DNA of 64,000 nucleotides from Nocardioides sp. L-11A (GTDB lineage: Bacteria > Actinomycetota > Actinomycetes > Propionibacteriales > Nocardioidaceae). Positions 42,502 through 51,808 of the stretch are shown here, piece after piece. Both the position numbers and the translations under genes were made by a program. Location: the NCBI GenBank assembly GCA_029961745.1, contig CP124680.1, positions 2,418,001 through 2,482,000 on the forward strand, read 5' to 3'. The notes beneath the pieces are model-generated. The model was not told where the DNA came from. It saw only the letters and a list, made by a program, of their open reading frames with translations, and ran no database searches. The stretch's first letter is position 1. Every line of letters begins with the position of its first letter.

Positions 42502-43746
42502 TCAGCCGCGCTGGGCGCGGAACGCCCCCGGTCCGTTGCGCAGGCCCAGCCACAGCGCCGCCTCGGCCCACGACCGGCCCGGATCGGGCTCCTTGCCGGC
42601 GCCGAGCCGGTGCAGCTGGTCGGTGTGCCAGGACAGGTCGAGCGCTCCGTCGAGCTGCTTGAGGTTCGCCACCTTGCCGAGCACCGGCCGCAGGCCGGCC
42701 CTCACCCGGGCGCTGGGCAGCGTCGCGAGCCCGTCGCGGAGGATCGCGCGGGGGGCGTCGGGGAGCAGGCAGGTCGGGCGGCCCAGGCCGACGAGGTCGC
42801 AGTCGCCCGACGCGATCGCGGACTCCATGGCCGCGGTGGAGCGGAAGCCGCCCGTCACGGCGATGGGTACGTCGCCGGCGAGATCGCGCACCGACGCGGC
42901 GTACTCCAGGAAGTAGGCCTCGCGCGCGGCGGTGGAGGCGCGGACGGTGCCCATCATCGCGGGCGCCTCGTAGGAGCCGCCGCTGATCTCGATCAGGTCG
43001 ATGTCGTCGGCGACGAGGGCCGCGACGACCTCGCGCGACTCCTCCTCGGTGAACCCGCCGCGCTGGAAGTCCGCGGAGTTGAGCTTGATCCCCACCCCGA
43101 AGCCGCGCGAGGTCGTCGCGCGGATCGCGCGCAGCACCTCGAGCACGAACCGACGCCGCCGCTCGGGGTCGCCGCCCCACGCGTCGTCGCGCTGGTTGGT
43201 GCGCGGAGAGAGGAACTGGGTGACGAGGTAGCCGTGGGCGCCGTGGATCTGCACGCCCGCGAAGCCCGCCTGCTCGGCGACGGCGGCCGCGGCGGCGTAC
43301 CTGTCGACGATCTCGCGGATCTCCGCGTCCTCCAGCGCCCGGGGCCTCACCGAGCCCGGCACCTTGGCCTGGACCGCGCTCGGAGCGACCGGACGGTGGC
43401 GCCCGACGAGGGCGTTGGCCTGGCGGCCGGGGTGGTTGACCTGCATCCACAGGGGAGTGCCGCCGTCCTGGAAGCCGGAGGCCCAGGCCCGCAGCCGGTC
43501 GAGGTGGCGGTCGTCCTCGATCACGACGTTGCCGGGCTCGCCGAGGTGGCGGCGGTCGACCATCACGTTGCCGGTGACGACCAGGCCGTAGCCGCCGTCC
43601 GCCCAGCGGCGGTAGAGCCGCTCGAGGCGCTCGGACGGCCCGCCGTCGCGCTCGCCGAGCGATTCGCTCAGTGCGGACTTCATGAACCGGTTGGCCAGCT
43701 TCTGGCCGTGCGGCAGGGCGATGGGGGAGCCGAGGTGGGTGGTCAT
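42502..43746 (-). CDS. NADH:flavin oxidoreductase, old yellow enzyme family
   Basis: A 414-residue TIM-barrel FMN enzyme. It shows VQIHGAHGYLVTQFLSPRTNQRDD (catalytic and FMN residues; seen as QIHGAHGYLVTQFLSP), GVGIKLNSADF, and the C-terminal PIAVTGGFRS phosphate loop and DLVGLGRP. It reduces activated alkenes or quinones with NAD(P)H. ATG overlaps the SDR stop (ATGA). The two-gene operon is divergent from a TetR gene. Confidence 0.9.
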   Translation of the reverse strand: MTTHLGSPIALPHGQKLANRFMKSALSESLGERDGGPSERLERLYRRWADGGYGLVVTGNVMVDRRHLGEPGNVVIEDDRHLDRLRAWASGFQDGGTPLWMQVNHPGRQANALVGRHRPVAPSAVQAKVPGSVRPRALEDAEIREIVDRYAAAAAVAEQAGFAGVQIHGAHGYLVTQFLSPRTNQRDDAWGGDPERRRRFVLEVLRAIRATTSRGFGVGIKLNSADFQRGGFTEEESREVVAALVADDIDLIEISGGSYEAPAMMGTVRASTAAREAYFLEYAASVRDLAGDVPIAVTGGFRSTAAMESAIASGDCDLVGLGRPTCLLPDAPRAILRDGLATLPSARVRAGLRPVLGKVANLKQLDGALDLSWHTDQLHRLGAGKEPDPGRSWAEAALWLGLRNGPGAFRAQRG

Positions 43747-44624
43747 GCCGAGGCCTTCTTCCGGGAGCGAGGGACCGCGGGACGGGCGGCGGGAGCCTTG
43801 AGCGAGGCGGTGAGGCGGCGGGACACGGCCGCGAACGGGCGTTGGTACGCCGCTCCCAGGACGCGTACGACGAGGTCGACCGCGACGGCGTCGGCGCCGA
43901 TGAGCACCTTGGGTCGGCGAGCTCGGACGCCGCGCAGGATGGTGCGTGCGGCGGCCTCGGGCGACGTCCGGGTCAGCCGCTCCTCGAAGACGCGTGCGAT
44001 GCCGGAGATGTCGGCGGCGTTGCTGGCCGTGGCGTTGTTGACGATATTGGTCCGGATCCCGCCCGGGTGGACGCAGGTGACGCCGACCGGGTGACCGTCG
44101 ACGAGCATCTCCTGGCGCAGCGCCTCGGTGAACCCGCGGACCGCGAACTTGGCGGCGTTGTAGGAGCTCTGGGTCGGCACGCCGAACAGCCCGAACACGC
44201 TGGAGACGTTGACCACGTGGCCCTCGCCCGACGCGATCAGGTGGGGGAGGAACGCCTTGGTGCCGTGCACGACGCCCCAGAAGTCGACGTCGAGGACCTT
44301 CTCGATGTCCTCGTAGGGGCTCTCCTCGACGGTGCCGAAGATGGTGATGCCGGCGTTGTTGACGACCAGGTTCACGCCACCGAAGTGGTCGGCGACCGCG
44401 TCGGCCCACGCGTGCACCGCCGCCCGGTCCCGTACGTCGAGCACGGTGCTGTGCGGCGTCGCGCCGGCCCCCTCCAGGAGGGCGACGGTCGCGGCGAGGC
44501 CGGCGGCGTCCCAGTCGCTGACGGCGACCCGGGCCCCCTCGTCCGCGAGTTGCAGCGCGAGGGCCCGGCCGATGCCCGAGCCCGCGCCGGTGATGGCGGC
44601 GACCCTGTCCCGGAAGTCCTTCAT
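43743..44624 (-). CDS. SDR family oxidoreductase
   Basis: A 293-residue classical SDR: TGAGSGIGRALA (about 13), NNAGITIFG, VNVSSVFGLFG with catalytic Ser, YNAAKFAVRGF with Tyr and Lys. A C-terminal extension of about 40 basic residues (SLKAPAARPAVPRSRKKASA) is longer than usual and may touch a membrane or nucleic acid. Overlaps the OYE gene; together they could process a cyclic ketone or enone, under TetR control. Confidence 0.9.
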   Translation of the reverse strand: MKDFRDRVAAITGAGSGIGRALALQLADEGARVAVSDWDAAGLAATVALLEGAGATPHSTVLDVRDRAAVHAWADAVADHFGGVNLVVNNAGITIFGTVEESPYEDIEKVLDVDFWGVVHGTKAFLPHLIASGEGHVVNVSSVFGLFGVPTQSSYNAAKFAVRGFTEALRQEMLVDGHPVGVTCVHPGGIRTNIVNNATASNAADISGIARVFEERLTRTSPEAAARTILRGVRARRPKVLIGADAVAVDLVVRVLGAAYQRPFAAVSRRLTASLKAPAARPAVPRSRKKASA

Positions 44625-44651
44625 GGCCGCGAACGTAGTTCCCAGTCAGGC

Positions 44652-44664
44652 GACTTGACAAGTC
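44652..44664. promoter_or_regulatory. TetR-type operator between divergent SDR and tetR
   Basis: Perfect palindrome GACTTGACAAGTC, followed by a second half-like GACTTGCAAATGC (from 44669), all within the 83-nt divergent gap. The sites lie where both promoters must be, so the adjacent TetR protein probably represses both directions. Confidence 0.6.
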
Positions 44665-44707
44665 ATTCGACTTGCAAATGCGACGAGACGTGCGCCACGA
44701 TCGCGCC

Positions 44708-45328
44708 ATGAGCACGGGGACGAGGGCGAGCCGGCGCCAGGTCGACCGCCGCGCCGCGACCACCGAACGGCTCCTCGACGCGACCATCGAGTGCCTCGCC
44801 GAGGACGGGTACGTCGCCACAACCACCCGCCGCGTCGCCGAGCGCGCCGGGGTCAGCCAGGGCGCGCAGCAGCACTACTTCCCCACCAAGGCCGCTCTCG
44901 TCGACGCCGCGATGGTCCGCCTCGTCGACCAGCTCCTCGCCGACGCGGTCTCCCGCGGCCTGGACGTCGGCACCGAGCCCGAACGTGCCGGCGCCCTGCT
45001 CGACCTGATCTGGGAGATCCACCACCTCCCGGTCACGCCGGCCGTCCTCGAGCTCTTCAACGTCGCTCGCACCGAGCCGGCCATGGCCAAGCGCGTGGCC
45101 GAGATCGTGTGCGGCGGCATGGGTGAGGTCCAGGACCTCGCCGCGACCGCCCTGCCGTCGTACGCCGGGCGCGCGGGTTTCGCCGACTTCGTCCAGATCG
45201 CGATGGCCACCGTCCGGGGCACCGTCGTGGTCGCCAACATCCCCGGCGCCGCCGGCGCCCATCCCACCTGGCCGGTGCTGCGGGCGCACCTCCTCGAGAG
45301 CCTGGAGCGGCTAGGCTCGCCGGCATGA
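44708..45328 (+). CDS. TetR-family transcriptional regulator
   Basis: A 206-residue TetR protein with HTH YVATTTRRVAERAGVSQGAQQHYFPTKAAL (about 35-65; seen as RRVAERAGVSQGAQQHYF). The GAQQHYF variant is common in regulators of xenobiotic or lipid enzymes. It is divergent from the SDR/OYE pair. Its TGA overlaps the ATG of a six-codon ORF that precedes the MFS gene. Confidence 0.88.
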   Translation: MSTGTRASRRQVDRRAATTERLLDATIECLAEDGYVATTTRRVAERAGVSQGAQQHYFPTKAALVDAAMVRLVDQLLADAVSRGLDVGTEPERAGALLDLIWEIHHLPVTPAVLELFNVARTEPAMAKRVAEIVCGGMGEVQDLAATALPSYAGRAGFADFVQIAMATVRGTVVVANIPGAAGAHPTWPVLRAHLLESLERLGSPA

Positions 45329-45385
45329 CCTCCCGGGACCACTAGGACGCCGCTGCGGCCCGACGCCTCGCGCCGGCCGCGTTTT
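45325..45385 (+). promoter_or_regulatory. Possible attenuator leader of the MFS gene
   Basis: A six-codon ORF (45325-45345, MTSRDH), overlapping the tetR stop as ATGA, is followed by a short hairpin GCGGCC (45355-45360)/GGCCGC (45375-45380) and GTTTT. The MFS gene starts 39 nt later after CGGAGGA. A uORF plus terminator ahead of an exporter is how some antibiotic-inducible genes work. The hairpin is only 6 bp, so it may just be a terminator of tetR. Confidence 0.35.
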
Positions 45386-45424
45386 CACCGTCCCCTCGTC
45401 CCCTTCCGTTCCGGAGGAATCCCC

Positions 45425-46657
45425 ATGTCCGGCGTCACCGACGCCGGGAGCGCCCGCCTGCTTCTCGCCGGCCCCGGCGTGGCGCGCACCTTCGCGTGTG
45501 CGCTGCTCGGCCGGCTCGCCTACGGCGTGCTCCCGCTCTGCTTCCTGTTCACCGTCCGCGACGCGACCGACTCGTTCGCCGTCGCCGCCACCTGCTCGGC
45601 GACCGTCGGGCTCGCGGCCCTCGTCATGCCGATCCAGGCCCGCTGGCTCGACCGTCACGGACAGCACCGGGTGCTGCCGGTCGCCGCCGGCTGCTGGTCC
45701 GGGCTGCTCGTCGCCGCCACGCTCCTCGCCCAGGGCGACCACCCGGTCGCCGTCTGGCTCGGCCTGTCCCTCCTGCTCGGTGTCACCGGGCCGCTGCTCG
45801 GGCCGTCGATGCGTGCGCAGTGGCGCGAGATCGCGCCCGGGGGAGGGCAGCGCCGCCGCGCCTACGCCCTCGACTCGGTCGGCGAGGAGGCGCTGTACCT
45901 CGTCGGGCCGGTCGTCGCCGGCATGGTGCTCGCCCTCGGTCCGGTCTGGGTCGGGCTGCTGCTCGCCGCGGCGCTGGTCTGGTGCGGCACCACCGCGCTG
46001 GTCGCCTCGCCGTACCGGCCGCGGGCGAGCGACCCCGTCGCCACCGCGCCGGTGCCGGTACCGACGCGGGCCGGTCCATCCGGACTGCTCGGGCTGGTCG
46101 CCGCGCTGCTCCTCTTCGGCGCCGGTAACGCGGCCACCTTCGTCGGTATCGCCGCCCTGGCGGACCGGGCGGGTCGACCCGGCCTCGCCGGTCCGGTCGA
46201 GGCCGCCCTCGCCACCGGCGCGGTCGCCGGCGGCCTGCTCTGGGCCCGCCACGGCCGCAGCCGTCCCGCGGGCCGGGTGCTCGCCCTGCTCCTCGCCTGC
46301 CTCGCACTCGCCCAGGGCGTCGTCGTGCTTGCCGACAGCCTGCTCGTCGCGGGAGTCGTGCTGGCGGTCGGCGGCCTCGCGCTGTCCCCGGTGTTCGTGG
46401 TCGCCTACGCCGCCGTGGACGAGCGCGTCGCGCCGCAGCGGCGGACCGAGATGTCGACGTGGGTCAATGTCGGCGTCAACAGCGGCAGCGCCCTCGGCGC
46501 CGCGGGCGCGGGACTGCTCGCCGGTGGGGGAGCGGCCCTGCCCTTCGCGCTCGCCGCCGCCCTCTCCGCGGGCGCTGCCGCGGTCGCGGTGGCGTGGGGC
46601 AGGATGTCCCCATGGCGATCCACATCACCGACGATCCGGCGGCCGACGAGCTGCTGA
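45425..46657 (+). CDS. MFS transporter
   Basis: A 410-residue major facilitator protein with about 12 TM helices, full of Ala/Leu/Gly segments, with the loop RWLDRHGQHRVLP after TM2 replacing the classical motif A. DHA1-type drug or metabolite exporter is the likeliest role. Its last 15 codons overlap the next gene in another frame (46612-46657), so the C-terminal tail (SPWRSTSPTIRRPTSC) may not be conserved. Confidence 0.85.
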   Translation: MSGVTDAGSARLLLAGPGVARTFACALLGRLAYGVLPLCFLFTVRDATDSFAVAATCSATVGLAALVMPIQARWLDRHGQHRVLPVAAGCWSGLLVAATLLAQGDHPVAVWLGLSLLLGVTGPLLGPSMRAQWREIAPGGGQRRRAYALDSVGEEALYLVGPVVAGMVLALGPVWVGLLLAAALVWCGTTALVASPYRPRASDPVATAPVPVPTRAGPSGLLGLVAALLLFGAGNAATFVGIAALADRAGRPGLAGPVEAALATGAVAGGLLWARHGRSRPAGRVLALLLACLALAQGVVVLADSLLVAGVVLAVGGLALSPVFVVAYAAVDERVAPQRRTEMSTWVNVGVNSGSALGAAGAGLLAGGGAALPFALAAALSAGAAAVAVAWGRMSPWRSTSPTIRRPTSC

Positions 46658-47187
46658 GCTCCAATCCGTTCGCGCTGCTCGTCGGGATGATGCTCGACCA
46701 GCAGTACCCGATGGAGCACGCCTTCCTGGGCCCGCAGAAGGTGATCGGGCGGTTCGGCAGCTTCGACCCGGCCGCCATCGCGGTGGCGGATCCCGAGGAG
46801 TTCGCGGCGCTGTGCTCGACGACGCCGGCGATCCATCGGTTCCCGGGCTCGATGGCGGCGCGGCTGCAGGAGCTGGCGCGCATCGTCGTCGAGGAGTACG
46901 ACGGGCATGCGGAGCGGATCTGGACCGAGGCCGCCGACGGCAAGGACCTGATGAAGCGGCTGCAGGCACTGCCCGGGTTCGGTGCCCAGAAGGCGAAGAT
47001 CTTCGTCGCGCTGGTGGCCAAGCAGCTCGACGTGCGGCCGGCGGGCTGGGAGAAGGCGGCGGGCGACTACGCGCTCGACGGCTTCCGCTCGGTCGCCGAC
47101 GTGGTCGACCCGGTGTCCCTGCAGAAGGTCCGCGACCACAAGAAGGAGATCAAGGCCGCCGCGAAGGCCAAGGCCGCCGGTTCCTGA
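46612..47187 (+). CDS. HhH-GPD base-excision DNA repair protein
   Basis: A 191-residue DNA glycosylase-like protein. The N-terminal MLDQQYPMEHAF and the helix-hairpin-helix LPGFGAQKAKIFVALVAK (about 122-139) are typical of the short actinobacterial HhH-GPD family, but the catalytic Lys/Asp pair of Nth or MutY and the FeS Cys are not evident. The 46-nt overlap with the MFS gene suggests coupled expression. Lys/Ala-rich C-terminal tail. Confidence 0.85.
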   Translation: MAIHITDDPAADELLSSNPFALLVGMMLDQQYPMEHAFLGPQKVIGRFGSFDPAAIAVADPEEFAALCSTTPAIHRFPGSMAARLQELARIVVEEYDGHAERIWTEAADGKDLMKRLQALPGFGAQKAKIFVALVAKQLDVRPAGWEKAAGDYALDGFRSVADVVDPVSLQKVRDHKKEIKAAAKAKAAGS

Positions 47188-47326
47188 GCGGACCCTGAGC
47201 CGACGCTGAACCGGCGCTGAGCCCCGATGCGCGAGTGGCTGGGGGTGCCGTGGCAGAATGACGGAAGCGGTCTTGACACCTCCGGTCTTTGCCGCGCCCT
47301 AGATCCATCAGCATCGAGAGGTGTTC

Positions 47327-48811
47327 GTGTCTTCGAGCCATCGTTCGGTCCCGCCCGCCCTGCTCAGCCACCCGTCGATCGCCGCGCTGATCGAGCGCGC
47401 CGCGCCGGTGGGTCGTGTCGCGGCGGAGGACCTCCGCCAGGCATTCGCCGCCGCTGAGGTCGCCCCGGCCCAGCTGAAGGCCCTGATGGCCCACCTGTCG
47501 GGCCTCGGCATCTCCGTCGAGCTCGGCTCGCCGGTCGAGCAGCGCGCCGTGGCCGCGGCCGCGCGCAAGCCGGCGTCGGCGACCGCGACGACCGCCAAGA
47601 AGGCGCCGGCTCCCAAGCCGCCCGCCGCTCCGAAGCCGCCGGCGGCCGCGAAGAAGGCCGCCCCGGCTCCCGCCCCCAAGGCGGCGGCGCCGAAGGCCGG
47701 CTCCGGCGAGGCGGAGGCGCCCGCGGTGGGTCCCGACGGCAAGAAGGTGCTGCCGGACATCTCCGACGAGCAGTTCGAGAAGGACGTCGCCGCCGACCCC
47801 ACCATCAAGGAGGACGAGGAGGAGGCCAGCGCCACGTCCTCGTTCGTGGTGTCGGCTGCCGACGAGACCGACGAGCCTGCCCAGCAGGTGATGGTCGCCG
47901 GCGCGACCGCCGACCCGGTCAAGGACTACCTCAAGCAGATCGGCAAGGTGCCGCTCCTCAACGCCGAGATGGAGGTCGAGCTCGCCAAGCGGATCGAGGC
48001 CGGCCTGTTCTCGGACGAGAAGCTCGCCAAGGGCGGCAAGCTCTCGCCCAAGGTCAGCGAGGAGCTCGAGTGGATCGCGGAGGACGGACGCCGCGCCAAG
48101 AACCACCTGCTCGAGGCCAACCTGCGCCTCGTCGTCTCCCTCGCCAAGCGCTACACCGGTCGCGGGATGCTCTTCTTGGACCTCATCCAGGAGGGCAACC
48201 TCGGCCTGATCCGCGCGGTCGAGAAGTTCGACTACACCAAGGGCTACAAGTTCTCGACGTACGCCACCTGGTGGATCCGGCAGGCGATCACCCGCGCCAT
48301 GGCCGACCAGGCCCGCACCATCCGGATCCCGGTGCACATGGTCGAGGTCATCAACAAGCTCGCCCGCGTCCAGCGCCAGATGCTGCAGGACCTCGGTCGC
48401 GAGCCCACCCCGGAGGAGCTCGCCAAGGAGCTCGACATGACTCCGGAGAAGGTCGTCGAGGTCCAGAAGTACGGCCGCGAGCCGATCTCGCTGCACACCC
48501 CGCTCGGTGAGGACGGCGACTCCGAGTTCGGCGACCTGATCGAGGACTCCGAGGCGATCGTCCCGGCCGACGCGGTCAGCTTCACGCTCCTGCAGGAGCA
48601 GCTGCACGCCGTCCTCGACACGCTCTCCGAGCGCGAGGCCGGTGTGGTGAGCATGCGGTTCGGCCTCACCGACGGCCAGCCGAAGACCCTCGACGAGATC
48701 GGCAAGGTCTACGGCGTGACCCGCGAGCGGATCCGCCAGATCGAGTCCAAGACGATGTCGAAGCTGCGGCACCCGTCGCGCTCCCAGGTGCTGCGCGACT
48801 ACCTCGACTGA
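47327..48811 (+). CDS. sigA: Primary RNA polymerase sigma factor (HrdB/SigA)
   Basis: A 494-residue group 1 sigma factor. A long Ala/Lys/Pro-rich acidic N-terminus (about 80-190) precedes region 1.2 ([16 protein letters not shown]), region 2 ([35 protein letters not shown] and the -10-reading [18 protein letters not shown]), region 3, and region 4 ([27 protein letters not shown]). GTG at 47327 has GAGAGG 6 nt upstream; GTG at 47321 would overlap that site. The upstream 139 nt has a TTGACA (47273-47278) without a well spaced -10. Its stop abuts a 37-bp tandem repeat. Confidence 0.97.
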   Translation: MSSSHRSVPPALLSHPSIAALIERAAPVGRVAAEDLRQAFAAAEVAPAQLKALMAHLSGLGISVELGSPVEQRAVAAAARKPASATATTAKKAPAPKPPAAPKPPAAAKKAAPAPAPKAAAPKAGSGEAEAPAVGPDGKKVLPDISDEQFEKDVAADPTIKEDEEEASATSSFVVSAADETDEPAQQVMVAGATADPVKDYLKQIGKVPLLNAEMEVELAKRIEAGLFSDEKLAKGGKLSPKVSEELEWIAEDGRRAKNHLLEANLRLVVSLAKRYTGRGMLFLDLIQEGNLGLIRAVEKFDYTKGYKFSTYATWWIRQAITRAMADQARTIRIPVHMVEVINKLARVQRQMLQDLGREPTPEELAKELDMTPEKVVEVQKYGREPISLHTPLGEDGDSEFGDLIEDSEAIVPADAVSFTLLQEQLHAVLDTLSEREAGVVSMRFGLTDGQPKTLDEIGKVYGVTRERIRQIESKTMSKLRHPSRSQVLRDYLD

Positions 48812-48881
48812 ATCCGTCCGGCGCGAGCGTGTCGCAGGTCGCGCGTGAATCCGTCCGGCGCGAGCGTGTCGCAGGTCGCGC
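48809..48881. repeat. 37-bp tandem duplication after sigA
   Basis: Two copies of a 36-37-bp unit, 48809-48845 and 48846-48881, identical over 36 bases (TGAATCCGTCCGGCGCGAGC...). The first includes the sigA stop codon; the second abuts the end of the ABC ATPase gene, so it fills the whole convergent gap. Each unit contains GCGCGAGCG/GTCGCAGGTCGCG partial symmetry. Confidence 0.9.
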
Positions 48882-49685
48882 TCAGTCGCCGGCCGGCACG
48901 ATCATCGGGGTGCCGGCCACCGGGTCCGGGACGACCACGCAGGGTAGGCCGAAGGCCCTCTCGACCACGTCCGCGGTGACGACCTCGGCCGGCGGTCCCT
49001 CCGCGAGGATCCGGCCGCCCGCCATCACGACGAGGTGGTCGCTGTAGCGGCAGGCGAGGTTGAGGTCGTGCAGCACGGTGACGATGGTGCGCCCGGTGGC
49101 CCGGTTCAGGCTGCGCAGCAGCCGCAGCAGGTCGACCTGATGACTGATGTCGAGGTAGGTCGTCGGCTCGTCGAGCAGCAGCAGGTCGGTCTCCTGCGCC
49201 AGCGCCATCGCGATCCAGACCCGCTGCCGCTGACCGCCGGAGAGCGCGTGCAGCGGCCGGTCGACGAGCTCGACCACGTCGGCGGCGGTGAGGGCCTCGG
49301 TGACCGCAGCCTCGTCGCGGGCGCTCCAGTGGCGGAACCACCCCTGGTGCGGATGCCGCCCGCGCGAGACCAGGTCGGCGACGGTGATCCCGTCGGGTGC
49401 CACCGGGGTCTGCGGGAGCAGGCCGAGGATCCGGGCGACCTCGCGGGAGCCGCGGTCCAGGATCGGCGTGCCGTCGAGCAGCACCTCGCCGGAGGAGGGG
49501 CGCAGCAGTCGGGCGAGGCCGCGCAGCAGGGTCGACTTGCCGCACGCGTTGGCGCCGACGATGGCGGTGACCCGGCCGTCCAGCACGTCGAGGTCCAGGC
49601 CGTCGACGACCACCCGGTCGTCGTACCCCAGGGACAGGCCGCGGGCAGCCAGGCGGGGCGACGCGGGGGACTCGGTCAGGGTCAT
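48882..49685 (-). CDS. Siderophore ABC transporter ATP-binding protein
   Basis: A 267-residue FecE/FepC-type ATPase. Walker A GANACGKST (about 40), Q-loop GLLPQTPVAPDG, signature LSGGQRQRVWIAMALAQ, Walker B LLLLDEPTTYLD and switch His (VLHDLNLA) are intact. It powers import of ferric siderophore through the two permeases encoded just upstream; ATGA overlap with the second permease gene. Confidence 0.94.
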   Translation of the reverse strand: MTLTESPASPRLAARGLSLGYDDRVVVDGLDLDVLDGRVTAIVGANACGKSTLLRGLARLLRPSSGEVLLDGTPILDRGSREVARILGLLPQTPVAPDGITVADLVSRGRHPHQGWFRHWSARDEAAVTEALTAADVVELVDRPLHALSGGQRQRVWIAMALAQETDLLLLDEPTTYLDISHQVDLLRLLRSLNRATGRTIVTVLHDLNLACRYSDHLVVMAGGRILAEGPPAEVVTADVVERAFGLPCVVVPDPVAGTPMIVPAGD

Positions 49686-50758
49686 CCGCCCATTCCTCTC
49701 CGGTTGGTGGTGGCGATGAGCCACAGCAGGTACGGCGCGCCGACGGCGCCGGTGACGACACCCGTCGGGACCTCGACGGGCAGCAGGTACTGGGCCACGT
49801 AGTCGGCGACCAGACACAGGATGGCGCCGACCGCGCCGGCGGCGACGATCCCGCCGCGGGCACTGCCGAGCAGCCGGTCGGCGACCGGGCCGGCGACGAG
49901 GGCGACGAACGTGATCGGGCCCGCGACCGCCGTGGCGAGGGCGGTGAGCAGGACCCCGGCCCCGATGAGGACGAGCCGGGTGGGCTCGATCCGCACCCCG
50001 AGCCCGCGCGCGGTGTCGTCGCCCAGCTCGATGGCGCGCAGCATCCGCTGGAGCAGCGGAAGCAGCGGCACCAGGACGAGGAGCGCGACCAACAGGACGT
50101 CGTTCTCGGCGTCCCCGGCCTGCCCGATCGACCCGGTCAGCCAGTGCAGCGCCGCCCGGGCCTCGGTGAGCGAGGTGCGGGTGAGCAGATAGCCGGTGAC
50201 CCCCGTGCAGAAGGCCGCGGTGCCGATGCCGATGAGGACGAACCGGTAGCCGGTGATGCCGTCGCGCCAGGCCAGCACGTACATCGCCGCCGCCGTCACC
50301 AGCGCACCGGCGAAGGCGAGCACGGGCAGGCTCGCGCCGGCGAAGGCGGGGACGGCGATGCCGGCCACCGCCGCGACGCTCGCGCCCGCCGAGATGCCGA
50401 CGAAGTCGGGCGAGGCCAGCGGGTTGCGCAGCAGCTGCTGGAAGATCGTCCCCGCCGCGCCGAGCGCCAGGCCGACGCACAGCGCCGCCTTGACCTGCGG
50501 GCCGGTCAGCTCGCGGACGATGAAGTCGACGGCGCCGTTGTCGCCGGTCCCGAGGAGGGAGGCGACGACCTGGTCGAGGCTGAGCCGGACCGAGCCGAAG
50601 CACAGCGTGAGGAGGGCCAGCAGCGCCGCCACAGCGAGCAGCGCCGCGGGGACCAGGCGCGCCCGGAGCCGGCGCCCGCGGCGGGTACGGCGCAGCGCGG
50701 TCGCGGCGGACTGCGTGGGCTCCGACGTCGACTCCATCGCGAGAACGGGGGCGCTCAC
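49682..50758 (-). CDS. Siderophore ABC transporter permease (FecD-like)
   Basis: A 358-residue FecCD-family permease with about nine to ten TM segments; basic N-terminus (RRTRRGRRLRARL), LRNPLASPDFVGISAGAS, AIELGDDTARGLGVRI (the coupling-helix EAA-like loop) and FVALVAGPVADRLLG. GTG at 50758 overlaps the preceding permease stop (GTGA). Forms a heterodimer with the product of 50755-51801. Confidence 0.93.
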   Translation of the reverse strand: MSAPVLAMESTSEPTQSAATALRRTRRGRRLRARLVPAALLAVAALLALLTLCFGSVRLSLDQVVASLLGTGDNGAVDFIVRELTGPQVKAALCVGLALGAAGTIFQQLLRNPLASPDFVGISAGASVAAVAGIAVPAFAGASLPVLAFAGALVTAAAMYVLAWRDGITGYRFVLIGIGTAAFCTGVTGYLLTRTSLTEARAALHWLTGSIGQAGDAENDVLLVALLVLVPLLPLLQRMLRAIELGDDTARGLGVRIEPTRLVLIGAGVLLTALATAVAGPITFVALVAGPVADRLLGSARGGIVAAGAVGAILCLVADYVAQYLLPVEVPTGVVTGAVGAPYLLWLIATTNRRGMGG

Positions 50759-51801
50759 AGCTCCGCCAGCCGGGCGTAGCGGACGAGGAGCACGAAGAAC
50801 GGCGCCCCGAGGATGCCGAGGACCACGCCGACCTGGAGCTCGCCGGTGCCGCCGAGCACCCGGCCGAGGATGTCGGCGCCGAGCAGCAGCAGCGCGCCGA
50901 GCACCAGGGCGTAGGGGAGCAGCCAGCGGTAGTCGGGGCCGCACAGGAAGCGCGCGACGTGCGGCACGACCAGGCCGACGAAGACGATCGGGCCGCAGGC
51001 GGCGGTCGCGGCGCCGCAGAGCAGGCCGACGACCAGGAAGCTCAGCACCCGGGTGCGGGTCAGCGACACGCCGAGGCCGCGGGCCGCGTCGTCGCCGAGG
51101 GCCAGCGCGTTGAGCCAGCGGCCGCACAGCAGCGCCAGCACCAGCCCGACGAGCAGGAACGGAGCCACACCGGTGACGATCGGGGCGTAGCGACCGGCCA
51201 GCGAGCCGACCTGCCAGAAGCGGTACTGCTGTTGGGCGGCGAGGTCGGTGAGCAGCAGACCGGTGGTCACGGCGGTCAGTCCGGCCGTGATCGCGGCACC
51301 GGCCAGGGCCATCTTGACCGGTGTCGCGCCATCGCGGCCCAGGGAGCCGACGGCGTACACGAGCACGGTGGCGGCGAGGGCGCCGACGAACGCCGCGGCG
51401 ACGTGGAACGCGAGGCCGCTGACGCCCAGCAGGGTGATCGACCCGACGACGGCGAAGGCGGCGCCCGCGTTGACGCCCATGATCCCCGGGTCCGCGAGGG
51501 CGTTGCGGGTCAGCCCCTGGAGCAGGGTGCCGGCGAGTCCCAGCGCGGCGCCGACGAGCAGGCCCAGGATGGTGCGGGGCACCCGCAGCCGCACGGTGAC
51601 GGTGTCGTCGACCGACGAGGACTGGGTGAAGTGCCCGAACGCGTCGAGGACATCGCGCAGCGCGATGTCGCGCGAGCCCTGGGTGACGCTGAGGAACGCC
51701 AGCACCGGGACGAGCGCGATGAGCGCCGCCAGGCCGGCGGCGAGCCCGGAGGCCCGCCGCCGGCGGGGTGCCGCGGTGGCGGTGGTGGTTGCTGCGGACA
51801 C
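50755..51801 (-). CDS. Siderophore ABC transporter permease (FecC-like)
   Basis: A 348-residue FecCD permease: LQGLTRNALADPGIMGVNAGA, LNALALGDDAARGLGV and FVGLVVPHVARFLCGPDYRWLLP are standard blocks, with about ten TM helices. GTG start at 51801, 7 nt after the stop of the binding-protein gene. Paired with the next permease and the ATPase in one operon under the iron box. Confidence 0.93.
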   Translation of the reverse strand: MSAATTTATAAPRRRRASGLAAGLAALIALVPVLAFLSVTQGSRDIALRDVLDAFGHFTQSSSVDDTVTVRLRVPRTILGLLVGAALGLAGTLLQGLTRNALADPGIMGVNAGAAFAVVGSITLLGVSGLAFHVAAAFVGALAATVLVYAVGSLGRDGATPVKMALAGAAITAGLTAVTTGLLLTDLAAQQQYRFWQVGSLAGRYAPIVTGVAPFLLVGLVLALLCGRWLNALALGDDAARGLGVSLTRTRVLSFLVVGLLCGAATAACGPIVFVGLVVPHVARFLCGPDYRWLLPYALVLGALLLLGADILGRVLGGTGELQVGVVLGILGAPFFVLLVRYARLAEL

Positions 51802-51808
51802 CCGGCGA

